This document shows positions 9,804-18,768 of a DNA stretch of 43,144 nt, one piece after another. The stretch comes from Bacteroidota bacterium. GTDB lineage: Bacteria > Bacteroidota > Bacteroidia > Chitinophagales > Chitinophagaceae. Positions within the stretch are counted from its first letter, which is position 1, and each line of letters begins with the position of its first letter. Where the stretch lies: contig CANJPH010000018.1 of the NCBI GenBank assembly GCA_947476145.1, positions 1 to 43,144 of the forward strand, in the 5' to 3' direction. Both the position numbers and the translations under genes were made by a program. The notes under the pieces were generated by a model that did no database searches, was not told the origin of the DNA, and saw nothing but the letters and a program-made list of their open reading frames with translations.

Positions 9804-11093
9804 TTAATACTTAGCATTCATATCTGTTCTTCTGTTATTAGCTCTACCTTTTGAAGTCTTATTGGTATCAATTGGATTGGTATCTGCAAGACCCGTTTTT
9901 AATAACCTTTCCGCTGGGATCCCTTTTTTAACTAAATAGGTGTATACCACTTTTGCTCTTTTTTCAGACAAAGGCTGATTGATTCTTTTTGACCCAGTAT
10001 TGTCTGTATTACCCACAATTTCTAAATTAATATTTGGATATTTATTTAAAGCAGCGACTACGGCATCTAATTTCACCAAGGTTTTACTAGTTAAGGACAC
10101 TTTACCAGTTTGAAATTTAAAATCTTTTGCAATTTCGTTTAACAAAGGCTGAATATCTTCACAACCTTTATTCGCAGCAATCCCTGCTTCGGTTGGACAT
10201 CTATCTTCCTCATCATTCACGCCATCTTTGTCGGTATCTGGAATGGGACAGCCACCATATCTAGTTAATCCAGAAACTGCTGGGCATTTATCTTGTTCAT
10301 CATTCACACCATCTTTGTCGGTATCAGGAATGGGACAGCCATTATATTTAGCCGTACCTGCTTGATTTGGACATTTATCTTGCTCATCATTTACGCCGTC
10401 ATTATCGGTGTCTGGAATGGGGCATCCATTATATTTAACAGTACCCACTTGAGTAGGGCATTTATCCATACTGTCTACAACACCATCATTATCTCCATCC
10501 ACTATGATAGGTGCAGGAGGCAATAAAACGGGTTTTCTGTCCTTCCCCTTTAAAGGCAAGGAGTAGCTTATTGAATAACTATTGTGCTTTTTAGTTAAAT
10601 AAGAAGTTTCTGCGTTATGTGTTGCTTGAATAAAAATATAAGAACCATAGTTTGCTTTTATTTGTAGACCAGCGCCCACAGGTGCATAAGCCGAATAATA
10701 AACAAGACGGTCAATCCCCACCCCTATTCCTGCAGTAACATAAGGGACAATTGGATGCTCGTCTGTTAAAAACTTATAATTTAAATTAAAATCAAGTGAA
10801 ACATAATCCTTAGCTAAAAGCGCCTTTGGCACTTTTAAAGAAGTATAATATGGATACTTAAAAGAAGATAATTCAACATTAGCCACAAAGTCAAGTTTTT
10901 TATTCCATCCTTGGATATACTGAAAACCATAGTTTACAGCTGTTTTTGCTAAACCATCCGTTTGATTGGTTTTTTTAAAATCATACATACCTAATCTCAA
11001 TGCAATGGAGGCTGGTTTAACGGTTGCCGTATCCTGTGCATTTACTTGAGCCGAAAAAGCCAATGCCAATACGAAGTATATTATTTTTTTCAT
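9804..11093 (-). CDS. OmpA-family outer-membrane protein with thrombospondin type 3 repeats
   Basis: 429 residues. A signal peptide ends near AQVNAQD (residue 20). Residues about 25-185 look like an outer-membrane beta-barrel (alternating hydrophobic strands, for example YVSLDFNLNYKF and YIFIQATHNAETSY). Residues 199-312 are four 29-residue calcium-binding thrombospondin type 3 repeats of the form DxDxDGVxDxxDxCP...GCPIP. Residues about 315-429 form the OmpA C-terminal peptidoglycan-binding domain (NTDNTGSKRINQPLSEKRA). Bacteroidota use such proteins to tie the outer membrane to the wall. This fits a structural role, but no specific function can be read. It is transcribed toward murB and ends at the shared terminator. 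Confidence 0.92.
   Translation of the reverse strand: MKKIIYFVLALAFSAQVNAQDTATVKPASIALRLGMYDFKKTNQTDGLAKTAVNYGFQYIQGWNKKLDFVANVELSSFKYPYYTSLKVPKALLAKDYVSLDFNLNYKFLTDEHPIVPYVTAGIGVGIDRLVYYSAYAPVGAGLQIKANYGSYIFIQATHNAETSYLTKKHNSYSISYSLPLKGKDRKPVLLPPAPIIVDGDNDGVVDSMDKCPTQVGTVKYNGCPIPDTDNDGVNDEQDKCPNQAGTAKYNGCPIPDTDKDGVNDEQDKCPAVSGLTRYGGCPIPDTDKDGVNDEEDRCPTEAGIAANKGCEDIQPLLNEIAKDFKFQTGKVSLTSKTLVKLDAVVAALNKYPNINLEIVGNTDNTGSKRINQPLSEKRAKVVYTYLVKKGIPAERLLKTGLADTNPIDTNKTSKGRANNRRTDMNAKY
10158..10499 (-). repeat. Four tandem 87-bp units encoding thrombospondin type 3 repeats
   Basis: Four 29-codon units in the OmpA-like gene. The middle two differ at few positions, the outer two have diverged more. 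Each unit carries an Asp-rich calcium loop and one or two cysteines. Copy number could change by slipped recombination between the most similar units. Confidence 0.85.
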
Positions 11094-11161
11094 AGAATAT
11101 ATTTATTTCTTATTATGTAAAATTAGGTTTCTTTTATGTATGATCCACTAAAAGTGTGTTA

Positions 11162-11470
11162 TTACTTTAATAGAATTACCTCCACAACACTATCCATATT
11201 TAAAGCTCCGTAAATATGAGGAAATAACTCGTCTAAGTCCGCTGCCAGTTCAAATAAAACGGGTCTACTTACCTTAGCTTTTTCAATTTTTAACTTTACT
11301 AAACCTGTTTGACCTTTATAAAAACGATCTAGTACGCCGTCCACCTGTCTCTCGATAGAACAATGTATAAAACCTTCTTTTTCATAACCGGCAGGCTTGT
11401 ATTCACCCTCTTTTTTTGCTTGCTCCCACTCTAACTGAGTAGTTACATGATATATGTATTCACTTTCCAT
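11162..11470 (-). CDS. DUF952 family protein
   Basis: 102-residue soluble protein. The start YIYHVTTQLEWEQAKKEGEYKP, the FIHCS segment and the later FPHIYGALN match the DUF952 family, which has an ADP-ribosyltransferase-like fold in known structures but no settled function. It lies 12 bp downstream of aroC on the same strand and could be the last gene of the aromatic operon. The 68 bp before the OmpA-like gene have room for a separate promoter. No role in aromatic biosynthesis is implied. Confidence 0.82.
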   Translation of the reverse strand: MESEYIYHVTTQLEWEQAKKEGEYKPAGYEKEGFIHCSIERQVDGVLDRFYKGQTGLVKLKIEKAKVSRPVLFELAADLDELFPHIYGALNMDSVVEVILLK

Positions 11471-11482
11471 TTTTTAAAATTT

Positions 11483-12478
11483 TTATTTCAGAATTCTTGG
11501 TATTCTTTGTTCTAATAACATTAAATCTGCAAGCACTATAGCCGTTACCGCTTCCAAGACAACGGGGACTCTTAATGCGATGCATAAATCGTGTCTTCCT
11601 TTCACCGAAAACACTTCCTGCTCATTGGTTTCCCAATTCAAAGTAGTTTGATCCTTAGGCGTAGATGAGGTAGGTTTTACAGCAATGCGAAATACTAAAT
11701 CATTTCCATTGGTATACCCTCCTACTACACCACCGGCGTGGTTGGTCTTTGTTTTTCCTGAAGCATCTTCAATAGGATCATTATGATCCACACCAAACAT
11801 ATTTGCTGCTGCAAATCCAGTACCAAATTCAATGCCTCTGATGGCTGGAATGGAGAATACTGCATGACTTATAAGCGATTCTACTGAATCAAAGAAATGC
11901 TCTCCTAATCCAATAGGTAATCCTTTTACTACACACTCCACTATTCCACCCACACTATCTTTTTGATCAATTGCTTTTTGTAAACCTTTTTCCAAATCCT
12001 TTTCTCCACCAATACTTACAATATGCGCCGCTACTTCCACTTCTTTTAATAATTTCTTCGCAATCACTCCTGCACCCACTAATGCTGCAGTGAGTCTTCC
12101 ACTAAAATGTCCGCCACCTCTATAATCTTCAAAGCCTCCAAATTTATGATGCGCTGTAAAATCTGAATGACCTGGACGAGGCACAGCTCTTTGCTTTTCA
12201 TAATCACTGCTACGTGTATTATTATTTTCAAATAACATGGTAATTGGTGCACCGGTTGTTGTATCATTAAATAAACCTGACTTAAAAATAGGCATATCAT
12301 CCTCCTGTCTAGGTGTGGTCCCTTTTTGCTTACCCCCTTTACGACGTTCCATATCCACCTCAAAATGGGATTGCAATAATGGTAATCCTGCTGGGCATCC
12401 GTCTATCACAATACCAACACAGGCGCCATGCGACTCGCCAAAAATTTGTACTTTAAATAAGGTTCCAAAACTATTCAT
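11483..12478 (-). CDS. aroC: Chorismate synthase
   Basis: 331 residues. It converts EPSP to chorismate with reduced FMN, the last shikimate-pathway step. The N-terminal signature FGTLFKVQIFGESHGACVG is present, as are RPGHSDFTAHHKFG and the FMN-site segment RGGGHFSGRLTA. Slightly shorter than the E. coli enzyme (about 360) but all conserved blocks are present. It lies 28 bp after aroA in the same operon. Confidence 0.96.
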   Translation of the reverse strand: MNSFGTLFKVQIFGESHGACVGIVIDGCPAGLPLLQSHFEVDMERRKGGKQKGTTPRQEDDMPIFKSGLFNDTTTGAPITMLFENNNTRSSDYEKQRAVPRPGHSDFTAHHKFGGFEDYRGGGHFSGRLTAALVGAGVIAKKLLKEVEVAAHIVSIGGEKDLEKGLQKAIDQKDSVGGIVECVVKGLPIGLGEHFFDSVESLISHAVFSIPAIRGIEFGTGFAAANMFGVDHNDPIEDASGKTKTNHAGGVVGGYTNGNDLVFRIAVKPTSSTPKDQTTLNWETNEQEVFSVKGRHDLCIALRVPVVLEAVTAIVLADLMLLEQRIPRILK

Positions 12479-12506
12479 ATGATATTAATATTACAAGTTA
12501 AGAAAT

Positions 12507-13814
12507 TTATACGATATCGCATTTAGCCCCTAATTTACCCAAATGCTCAAAGAAGTTAGTATAGGACTTGCTGATGGCTTCAGCACCTGTAATGGTTACA
12601 GGGCCACTGGCCTTTAAAGCAGCGACTCCACATGCCATGGCTATTCTATGGTCATGTTGCGAAAACACTGTAGCAGTTTTGATTCCAACGCCTCCATGAA
12701 TTTTCATGATGTCGCCTTCTAAGTCAATTTGTATACCCAATTTTGCAAACTCGGTTTGTAAGGTTACTCCTCGGTCACTTTCCTTATGTGCTAAACGGCT
12801 CACTCCTTTAATTTCAGAAACCCCCATGCAATCAGCAGCCAATGCTACTAAGGGAGGAAATAAATCTGGACAATCAGTTGCATCAAATTCAAATGCCCTT
12901 AATGTCCCTCCATCGGTTGCGCCAATTAAAATTCCATCTGCTTCTAATGCTACAGATACATTTGCACTTTGCAATGCTTGCATCACTGCTTTATCGGCTT
13001 GTGTAGAATCCATTTGCAATCCTTTTACTTTAATAGGACCTGCAATGGCACCTGCTACTAATAAAAAAGCAGCACCACTCCAATCTCCTTCTACTGTATA
13101 TTCAATGACTTCTTTTATAGGTTCATGGGGCAGAAAAGAAAATTTTTGATAATTTTCATGTTGCACTTTCCAACCAAATGCATTTAATACGGATAAAGTT
13201 AAATCTATATAAGGCTTACTTTTTAAGTCTACTACATTAATGACTGAACCTTGCACTTCACTGGCTGCATAAGCCATTAATAATCCTGTTAAAAATTGTG
13301 AGCTTAAAGAACCATCAACGCTAATACTTTCAGGAGCTGTTAATGGACCTTGAATTTGAATGGGTAAAAATCCATTTTGAGATTGAATTTTTACACCTAA
13401 TGCAGGAAAGATCTCATCAAAAAAATGCATGGGTCTTTTCACTAGGCTACCGCTTCCATGAATCGTAATCGATTCATTACTTAAAGCTGCAATGGGTGTA
13501 AACATTCTAATACCTAAACCACTTTCACCACAATTCAATTCGGGACCAATAGGCTTTACTCCTTTAGAATGAATCTTAATGATAGCGCTATTTTTTTCAC
13601 CATTTTCATCAAGGGCTTTTTGTATTGCTACCTTTGCACCTAATTTCTGGATGACATCTAGCGCAGCTAAATCATCATTGGAATGACCTGGATTGTAAAT
13701 AGTAGTTTCCCCTACATGCAATAATGCAGCAGCACATGCTCTTTGCATGCTGCTCTTACTTGCAGGCGCAGTCTGTGCTCCGTTTAACTTTCCTGGATAT
13801 ACCGTAACAATCAT
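12507..13814 (-). CDS. aroA: 3-phosphoshikimate 1-carboxyvinyltransferase (EPSP synthase)
   Basis: 435 residues, normal length, two-domain EPSP synthase fold. It joins PEP to shikimate-3-phosphate. Visible motifs are SKSSMQRA near residue 20, SLSSQFLTG near 175, RLAHKESDRG near 343 and DHRIAMA near 390. The usual PEP/glyphosate-site block LGNAGTAMRP is replaced by NCGESGLGIRMF near residue 94, so the positions equal to E. coli Thr97 and Pro101 appear to be Leu and Met. The start is one base after the aroB stop, showing tight coupling. Confidence 0.95.
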   Translation of the reverse strand: MIVTVYPGKLNGAQTAPASKSSMQRACAAALLHVGETTIYNPGHSNDDLAALDVIQKLGAKVAIQKALDENGEKNSAIIKIHSKGVKPIGPELNCGESGLGIRMFTPIAALSNESITIHGSGSLVKRPMHFFDEIFPALGVKIQSQNGFLPIQIQGPLTAPESISVDGSLSSQFLTGLLMAYAASEVQGSVINVVDLKSKPYIDLTLSVLNAFGWKVQHENYQKFSFLPHEPIKEVIEYTVEGDWSGAAFLLVAGAIAGPIKVKGLQMDSTQADKAVMQALQSANVSVALEADGILIGATDGGTLRAFEFDATDCPDLFPPLVALAADCMGVSEIKGVSRLAHKESDRGVTLQTEFAKLGIQIDLEGDIMKIHGGVGIKTATVFSQHDHRIAMACGVAALKASGPVTITGAEAISKSYTNFFEHLGKLGAKCDIV

Positions 13815-13815
13815 C

Positions 13816-14838
13816 TTATGAATACAACTTTATTAGTTTATACAATGTTTTCATGGGTACCGTTTCGTAAACTGCTTTCCCAATTTTATTTAACAACACA
13901 TATTGCATTCCGGCTTTGGCATTCTTTTTATCTTTTTGCATCACTTCCATTGTTGTATCAATATCAAAATGTATAGTGGTAGGCAAACCATATTTTTGTA
14001 AGGTTTCTACCAAAAGCCCTACCCCATTAAAGTCCTGTAATACCTGTGATATTTTTGCAGCATATACCATTCCAATACTAATGGCATGACCATGCAGTAA
14101 AGCATGTTCATTTTCAATAGCATGACCTAATGTGTGTCCAAAATTTAATAATTTACGATCCCCTTTTTCAAACTCGTCTTTTTGTACCACTTTCACCTTA
14201 ATCTGTACATTTTTTTCAATCAATGCAGACAACGCCTTTTTATTTTTTTGATAATAAGTAATGTCATGTGCAGCCAATTCTTTCATCATGGCCGCATCCT
14301 TAATAGCAGCATGCTTTATGATTTCAGCAAAGCCATTTTCCCATTGGTGCTTTGGCAAACTTGGTAAAAAATCTAAATCATATAATAAAAATTGAGGCTG
14401 TCTAATTAAACCCACCATGTTTTTATACAACCCAACATCAATCCCATTTTTTCCACCAATAGCAGCGTCTACCATCGCTAAAATAGTTGTAGGTACAAAA
14501 CCCACTGCTACCCCACGCATATAAACGCCGGCAACATAGCCCACCATATCGGTGACAACGCCACCACCAACTCCAATTAATACTGCTTGTCTTGTTGCGC
14601 CAAAATTTAATAAGGCTTCAATGATAAAATCAACAGTTGCTTGGTGCTTATGTTCTTCGCCTGCAGGAATTACAATGGTTTTTTTACCCTTGAATTTCTT
14701 TTGGTGTAAAGCATATACATTTTCATCTGTAATATAGATAGCTTGGGATTTGTCAACCATTTTATCAATCGCTGCAAATTTGCCATCTAATACAAATGTC
14801 ACTGTGGCACTTGAAAATTTAACCTTCCAGTTTTTCAT
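13816..14838 (-). CDS. aroB: 3-dehydroquinate synthase
   Basis: 340 residues. It cyclises DAHP to 3-dehydroquinate using NAD and a divalent metal. NAD-binding GVGGGVVTDMVGYVAG lies at about 90, and IPTTILA-like PTTILAMVDAAIGGKNGID follows near 120. Metal ligands are in NGFAEIIKHA and LLNFGHTLGHAIE. It starts 33 bp after the DAHP synthase/chorismate mutase gene and its stop is one base from the aroA start. Confidence 0.96.
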   Translation of the reverse strand: MKNWKVKFSSATVTFVLDGKFAAIDKMVDKSQAIYITDENVYALHQKKFKGKKTIVIPAGEEHKHQATVDFIIEALLNFGATRQAVLIGVGGGVVTDMVGYVAGVYMRGVAVGFVPTTILAMVDAAIGGKNGIDVGLYKNMVGLIRQPQFLLYDLDFLPSLPKHQWENGFAEIIKHAAIKDAAMMKELAAHDITYYQKNKKALSALIEKNVQIKVKVVQKDEFEKGDRKLLNFGHTLGHAIENEHALLHGHAISIGMVYAAKISQVLQDFNGVGLLVETLQKYGLPTTIHFDIDTTMEVMQKDKKNAKAGMQYVLLNKIGKAVYETVPMKTLYKLIKLYS

Positions 14839-14871
14839 TACTATTTTTTATAAATGATCCTGATATGAATA

Positions 14872-15957
14872 CTAGTTATTCATTACTTTATTTTGTTGAT
14901 TGATACTCTCCATATGCACAGCGTCCATATATTTGGTAACAAAATCATCGCTTAGCCCTAATTTATTTCCTTTAGAAACAGCACGTTCTAAGATTTCGTT
15001 CCAACGATTGGTTTGCAAAATGGTGATGTCATTATTTTTCTTGTACTCACCAATTTTTTGAGCCACTTTCATACGTGTAGATAATACTTGTAACAACTCG
15101 TCATCTAATTGATTAATTTGTTGACGCATGGCTTCCAGTGCACTTTGAAAGTCTTGATTTTGAATAGCCTCTTTTCTCCAATGCATACTATCCAACATGG
15201 ATTTCAATACCTCAGGTGTGATTTGTTGCTTCGCATCACTCCAAGCATTGTCAGGGTCTATATGTGATTCAATAATTAAACCATCAAAATCTAAGTCAAT
15301 GGCCTGTTGTGCCACAGATTGTAAAATATCGCGACGACCACAAATATGAGAAGGATCATTAATCATGGGAATACCTGGAAAACGACGTTTCATTTCAATA
15401 GCCAAATGCCACATGGGTGCATTGCGAAATTCAGTATTACCATAAGAGCTAAAGCCTCTATGTATTAAACCTAAATCTTCGATACCTGCTTTGGCAATTC
15501 GCTCCATACCCCCTACCCATAATTCTAAATCAGGGTTTAATGGATTCTTAATTAAAACAGGCACTTTAACTCCTTTTAAAGCGTCTGCAATTTCTTGTAC
15601 ACTAAAAGGATTCACAGTTGTACGGGCACCTATCCATAAAACATCTACATCAAAATGTAAAGCGTCTTCCACTTGTTTTGCTGTAGCCACTTCCACCGCA
15701 ACAGGTATGCCAGTTTCTTTTTTTGCTTGTTGTAACCAAGGCAACCCTTTTGTTCCAATCCCTTCAAAACTTCCAGGACGGGTTCTAGGTTTCCAGATAC
15801 CTGCACGCATAATATCTACTTTACCAGTTGCTGCTAAACCATGAGCAGTAGCCATTACTTGTTCTTCGGTTTCGGCACTACAAGGACCAGAGATAATCAA
15901 TGGAGCTTTTTTTAATAATGCGCTTACTTTTTGTTGTTGTTCGGTTGAGGTTCCCAT
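14872..15957 (-). CDS. Bifunctional DAHP synthase / chorismate mutase
   Basis: 361 residues in two domains. Residues about 10-260 are a type I-beta (KDO8P-synthase-like) DAHP synthase: GPCSAET, KPRTRPGSFEG, IGART and NDPSHICG are clear. Residues about 270-355 are an AroQ-type helical chorismate mutase (MRQQINQLDDELLQVLSTRMKV). The enzyme catalyses the first shikimate step and the first step toward Phe and Tyr. In such fusions the mutase domain can serve as a feedback sensor, known from related proteins and not shown here. A 104-bp gap separates it from the helicase upstream, so an internal promoter is possible. Confidence 0.94.
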   Translation of the reverse strand: MGTSTEQQQKVSALLKKAPLIISGPCSAETEEQVMATAHGLAATGKVDIMRAGIWKPRTRPGSFEGIGTKGLPWLQQAKKETGIPVAVEVATAKQVEDALHFDVDVLWIGARTTVNPFSVQEIADALKGVKVPVLIKNPLNPDLELWVGGMERIAKAGIEDLGLIHRGFSSYGNTEFRNAPMWHLAIEMKRRFPGIPMINDPSHICGRRDILQSVAQQAIDLDFDGLIIESHIDPDNAWSDAKQQITPEVLKSMLDSMHWRKEAIQNQDFQSALEAMRQQINQLDDELLQVLSTRMKVAQKIGEYKKNNDITILQTNRWNEILERAVSKGNKLGLSDDFVTKYMDAVHMESINQQNKVMNN

Positions 15958-16061
15958 TTTAAAAACAATTTTAGTATTATGTGTTTATTTTTTCTTAATT
16001 CAAATTAAATAAATGAGCCTTCAATATTTTTACATACCAAAGGCCCATCCATTATTTTAAA

Positions 16062-17894
16062 TTATCCTTCGTTTTTACTAAACCCTTTTGGACCACCACT
16101 ATCTGCATCATTCATGCGAATACGACGGCCTTTATAACTTTTACCATCCAAGGCACTAATCATTTTCTTTGCAGAACCTGATTCAATTTCTATCCAGCTA
16201 TTCATATCTCTCATGTCAATTTTACCCAAGACTTCTTTTTTCAAATCGCTCATGTCTAAAACAAACTGTAAGAAACTAGCTTTATAAAAACCATCCTTTG
16301 TTCCAAGGTTCACGAATAAACGAGTGGCTCCAGTACTGGCGCGACTTGCTGTGCGGCCACGACCATCACCACGATCGCCTCGGTCTCCACGATCATTTGA
16401 TCTGTCATTAGATCTATCTCCACCACTTCTGCGATCCGAATATTCGTTACGCCCTCTTTCTCTATTGCGATCCTGCATGCCACCCACATCACGACGGCCT
16501 TTTTCAGCAGCACGGATATTTAAGTCAGCAGCATTTTCATAATAGGCCAAGAAACGATTAAATTCCAAAGCAGCTACGCGCTTTAAAATTTCTTCTTTAG
16601 TCATATCGGCAAATTTCTCCGCCAACATAGGAACATAAGTTTCATAATCACCATGACTTACGTCGGTTGACATTAATTTATCCATTACATGAAAGAATTG
16701 TTTTCTACAAACATCCTTACCACTAGGGATATCTAACTTATGGAAAGTGCTTTTATTGATATTTTCAATTTGGCGTAATCGGTAAGATTCTCTTGCATGT
16801 ACAATAGATATACAAATACCTTGGCTACCAGCACGGCCTGTACGACCACTACGGTGCGTATACACTTCCACATCATCAGGTAATTCATAGTTAATTACGT
16901 GTGTAATTCCTTTTACATCAATCCCACGTGCAGCAACGTCTGTTGCAATTAACAATTGTAAAGTTTTATCTCTAAACTGACCCATGACTCTATCACGTTG
17001 TTGTTGTGTTAAGTCACCATGGATTGCATCAATATCATATCCCTCTCGTGTTAAACGTGCAGAAACATCTTGTGCATCCGCTTTCGTTCGGGTAAAGATA
17101 ATACCATATATACCTGGGTTAAAATCGATGATACGTTTTAATGTTTCATAACGATATTGTGCCGAGGTAACATAATATTGGTGATCGATACTTTTGTTGG
17201 TTGCATTTACTTTACCAATAGTCACTTCCACTGGCTCTTTCATGTAACGCTTGCTTACCTTTCTAATTTCAGTAGGCATGGTTGCACTAAATAACCAAAT
17301 GCTTTCTCTGTTAGGTGTATTTTTTAAGATAAACTCAATGTCTTCTTGGAATCCCATGTTCAACATTTCATCTGCCTCATCTAATACCACATATTCAATT
17401 TGCTCAAGGTTAATTGCCTTACGCTCAATCAAGTCAATTAAACGACCTGGTGTTGCTACAATAATTTGCACGCCTCTCTTCAAATCTCTAATTTGCATTC
17501 CAATAGAGGTACCACCGTATACTGCTAATACTTGTACGCCAGCAACATGTTTTTTAAACAAGTTAATTTCGTTTACAATTTGCATACACAATTCACGTGT
17601 AGGACAAACCACCAATGCTTGAGGATGCTTGTCGGCCGATTTAATTAATTGAATTAAAGGCAACCCAAAAGCTGCTGTTTTACCAGTACCCGTTTGTGCC
17701 AATCCAATAAAATCCTTTGTTCCGCTAATTAATACCGGAATAGAACGCTCTTGAATTTCTGTTGCATGTGTATAGCCTAATTCGGTAACTGATTTTACCA
17801 ATTGCTCATTCACGCCTAATTCCGCAAAAGTCTTTTTTGTCTTTACGGCTTCTATCAATTCATTCTTTGTATCCATCTCTTCTGTTTTCTTCAT
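16062..17894 (-). CDS. DEAD-box ATP-dependent RNA helicase (DeaD/CsdA-like)
   Basis: 610 residues. Q-motif region (ELGYTHATEIQERSIP) is near 40. Walker A is AQTGTGKT (66-73), Ia PTREL (98-102), motif II DEAD (172-175), SAT (203-205), and HRSGRTGRAG ends the helicase core near 350. A low-complexity Arg/Gly/Asp-rich tail (about 465-525) leads to a DbpA-type RNA-binding domain (FVNLGTKDGFYKASFLQFV and GRRIRM). It should unwind structured RNA in ribosome assembly, mRNA decay or cold adaptation. Two ATGs are possible (17894 and 17876); the second has a purine-rich AGAAGAG just upstream. It lies 34 bp after tyrA, inside the aromatic operon. Confidence 0.95.
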   Translation of the reverse strand: MKKTEEMDTKNELIEAVKTKKTFAELGVNEQLVKSVTELGYTHATEIQERSIPVLISGTKDFIGLAQTGTGKTAAFGLPLIQLIKSADKHPQALVVCPTRELCMQIVNEINLFKKHVAGVQVLAVYGGTSIGMQIRDLKRGVQIIVATPGRLIDLIERKAINLEQIEYVVLDEADEMLNMGFQEDIEFILKNTPNRESIWLFSATMPTEIRKVSKRYMKEPVEVTIGKVNATNKSIDHQYYVTSAQYRYETLKRIIDFNPGIYGIIFTRTKADAQDVSARLTREGYDIDAIHGDLTQQQRDRVMGQFRDKTLQLLIATDVAARGIDVKGITHVINYELPDDVEVYTHRSGRTGRAGSQGICISIVHARESYRLRQIENINKSTFHKLDIPSGKDVCRKQFFHVMDKLMSTDVSHGDYETYVPMLAEKFADMTKEEILKRVAALEFNRFLAYYENAADLNIRAAEKGRRDVGGMQDRNRERGRNEYSDRRSGGDRSNDRSNDRGDRGDRGDGRGRTASRASTGATRLFVNLGTKDGFYKASFLQFVLDMSDLKKEVLGKIDMRDMNSWIEIESGSAKKMISALDGKSYKGRRIRMNDADSGGPKGFSKNEG

Positions 17895-17928
17895 TTTGTT
17901 GTTTTTACTTTTCTTTAATAAGAATCTC

Positions 17929-18768
17929 TTATTTTAAGATTCTTGTGATCCCATTTGCATTTTCAATCAATTCAGCTAAATATTCAAAGTTTTCTTTTTC
18001 CAAACAAGACTTGAATTTTTTCAACTGAGTGATATGCTCATTTAACACGTCTAATACATTTTCTTTGTTTTGCATAAAGATGGGTACCCAGGTGGCTGCA
18101 TTGGACTTTGCCAAACGCACCGTACTGTCAAAACCACCACTCGCTAACTCGAATATATTATCCGATTCTTTTTCCTTCTCTAACACGGTATTTGCCAGTG
18201 CGAAAGAAGAGATATGTGAGATATGACTCACATAAGCCACATGAATGTCATGATTAGTAGCATTCATGGAAACAATATGCATGCCCAATGTTTTATACAA
18301 ATGCTCTACGGTTAATAGTGCGTCTGTATCCACTTGTTCTCTATTGCATATTACTGTTGCTTTATTTTCAAAAGCATCGCTTTGTGCTGCACTAGGACCA
18401 CTAAACTCAGTTCCCCACATTGGATGCGTTGGAACGAATCTTCCTTTTTTTGCATGTGCGCTGGCTATCTGCGACATGGCTTCTTTGGTGGATCCTAAAT
18501 CAAAAACGATTTGTTGGTCAACTAAATCTAAAATCAAAGGCAATAACTTTTCAGCAGTATTCACTGGTGTAGCAATAGCGATCATGTCTGATGATTTTAC
18601 GGCATCTTCCAATGACCTAATTTCATCTACAATTCCCAATCGCAATGCTTCGGTTTGGTGGTCAAGGTTATTGTCTACTCCAATTACATGGGACACAAAA
18701 CCTTTCTTCTTCAATGACAATGCCAATGAACCACCCATTAAACCAATACCAATGACTGCTAAACGCAT
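17929..18768 (-). CDS. tyrA: Prephenate dehydrogenase
   Basis: 279 residues. It oxidatively decarboxylates prephenate to 4-hydroxyphenylpyruvate. The N-terminal Rossmann motif GIGLMGGSLALSL and the segment ATPVNTAEKLLP are present, and THPMWGTEFSGP contains the conserved active-site histidine. The C-terminal helical dimerisation half includes HDIHVAYVSHISH. There is no fused chorismate mutase or ACT domain. The ATG overlaps the end of the aminotransferase gene by 10 bp, so the two are translationally coupled. Confidence 0.94.
   Translation of the reverse strand: MRLAVIGIGLMGGSLALSLKKKGFVSHVIGVDNNLDHQTEALRLGIVDEIRSLEDAVKSSDMIAIATPVNTAEKLLPLILDLVDQQIVFDLGSTKEAMSQIASAHAKKGRFVPTHPMWGTEFSGPSAAQSDAFENKATVICNREQVDTDALLTVEHLYKTLGMHIVSMNATNHDIHVAYVSHISHISSFALANTVLEKEKESDNIFELASGGFDSTVRLAKSNAATWVPIFMQNKENVLDVLNEHITQLKKFKSCLEKENFEYLAELIENANGITRILK

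Noticed and set aside
10293..10526. Plus-strand open frame of 77 codons in the OmpA-like gene.
   Set aside because: It is the antisense of the thrombospondin type 3 repeat DNA; repetitive GC-balanced codons leave open shadow frames.
15958..16061. Possible second attenuator before the DAHP synthase/mutase gene: a 15-codon frame (MDGPLVCKNIEGSFI) and a GGGCCTT/AAGGCTC stem.
   Set aside because: The frame has one Phe and no Tyr or Trp run, the stem has a G-U pair and a loop of about 20 nt, and no U-run follows.
16310..16542. Open frames on both strands over the helicase Arg/Gly-rich tail.
   Set aside because: Low-complexity CG-rich codons lack stops in other frames; no start context or homology.
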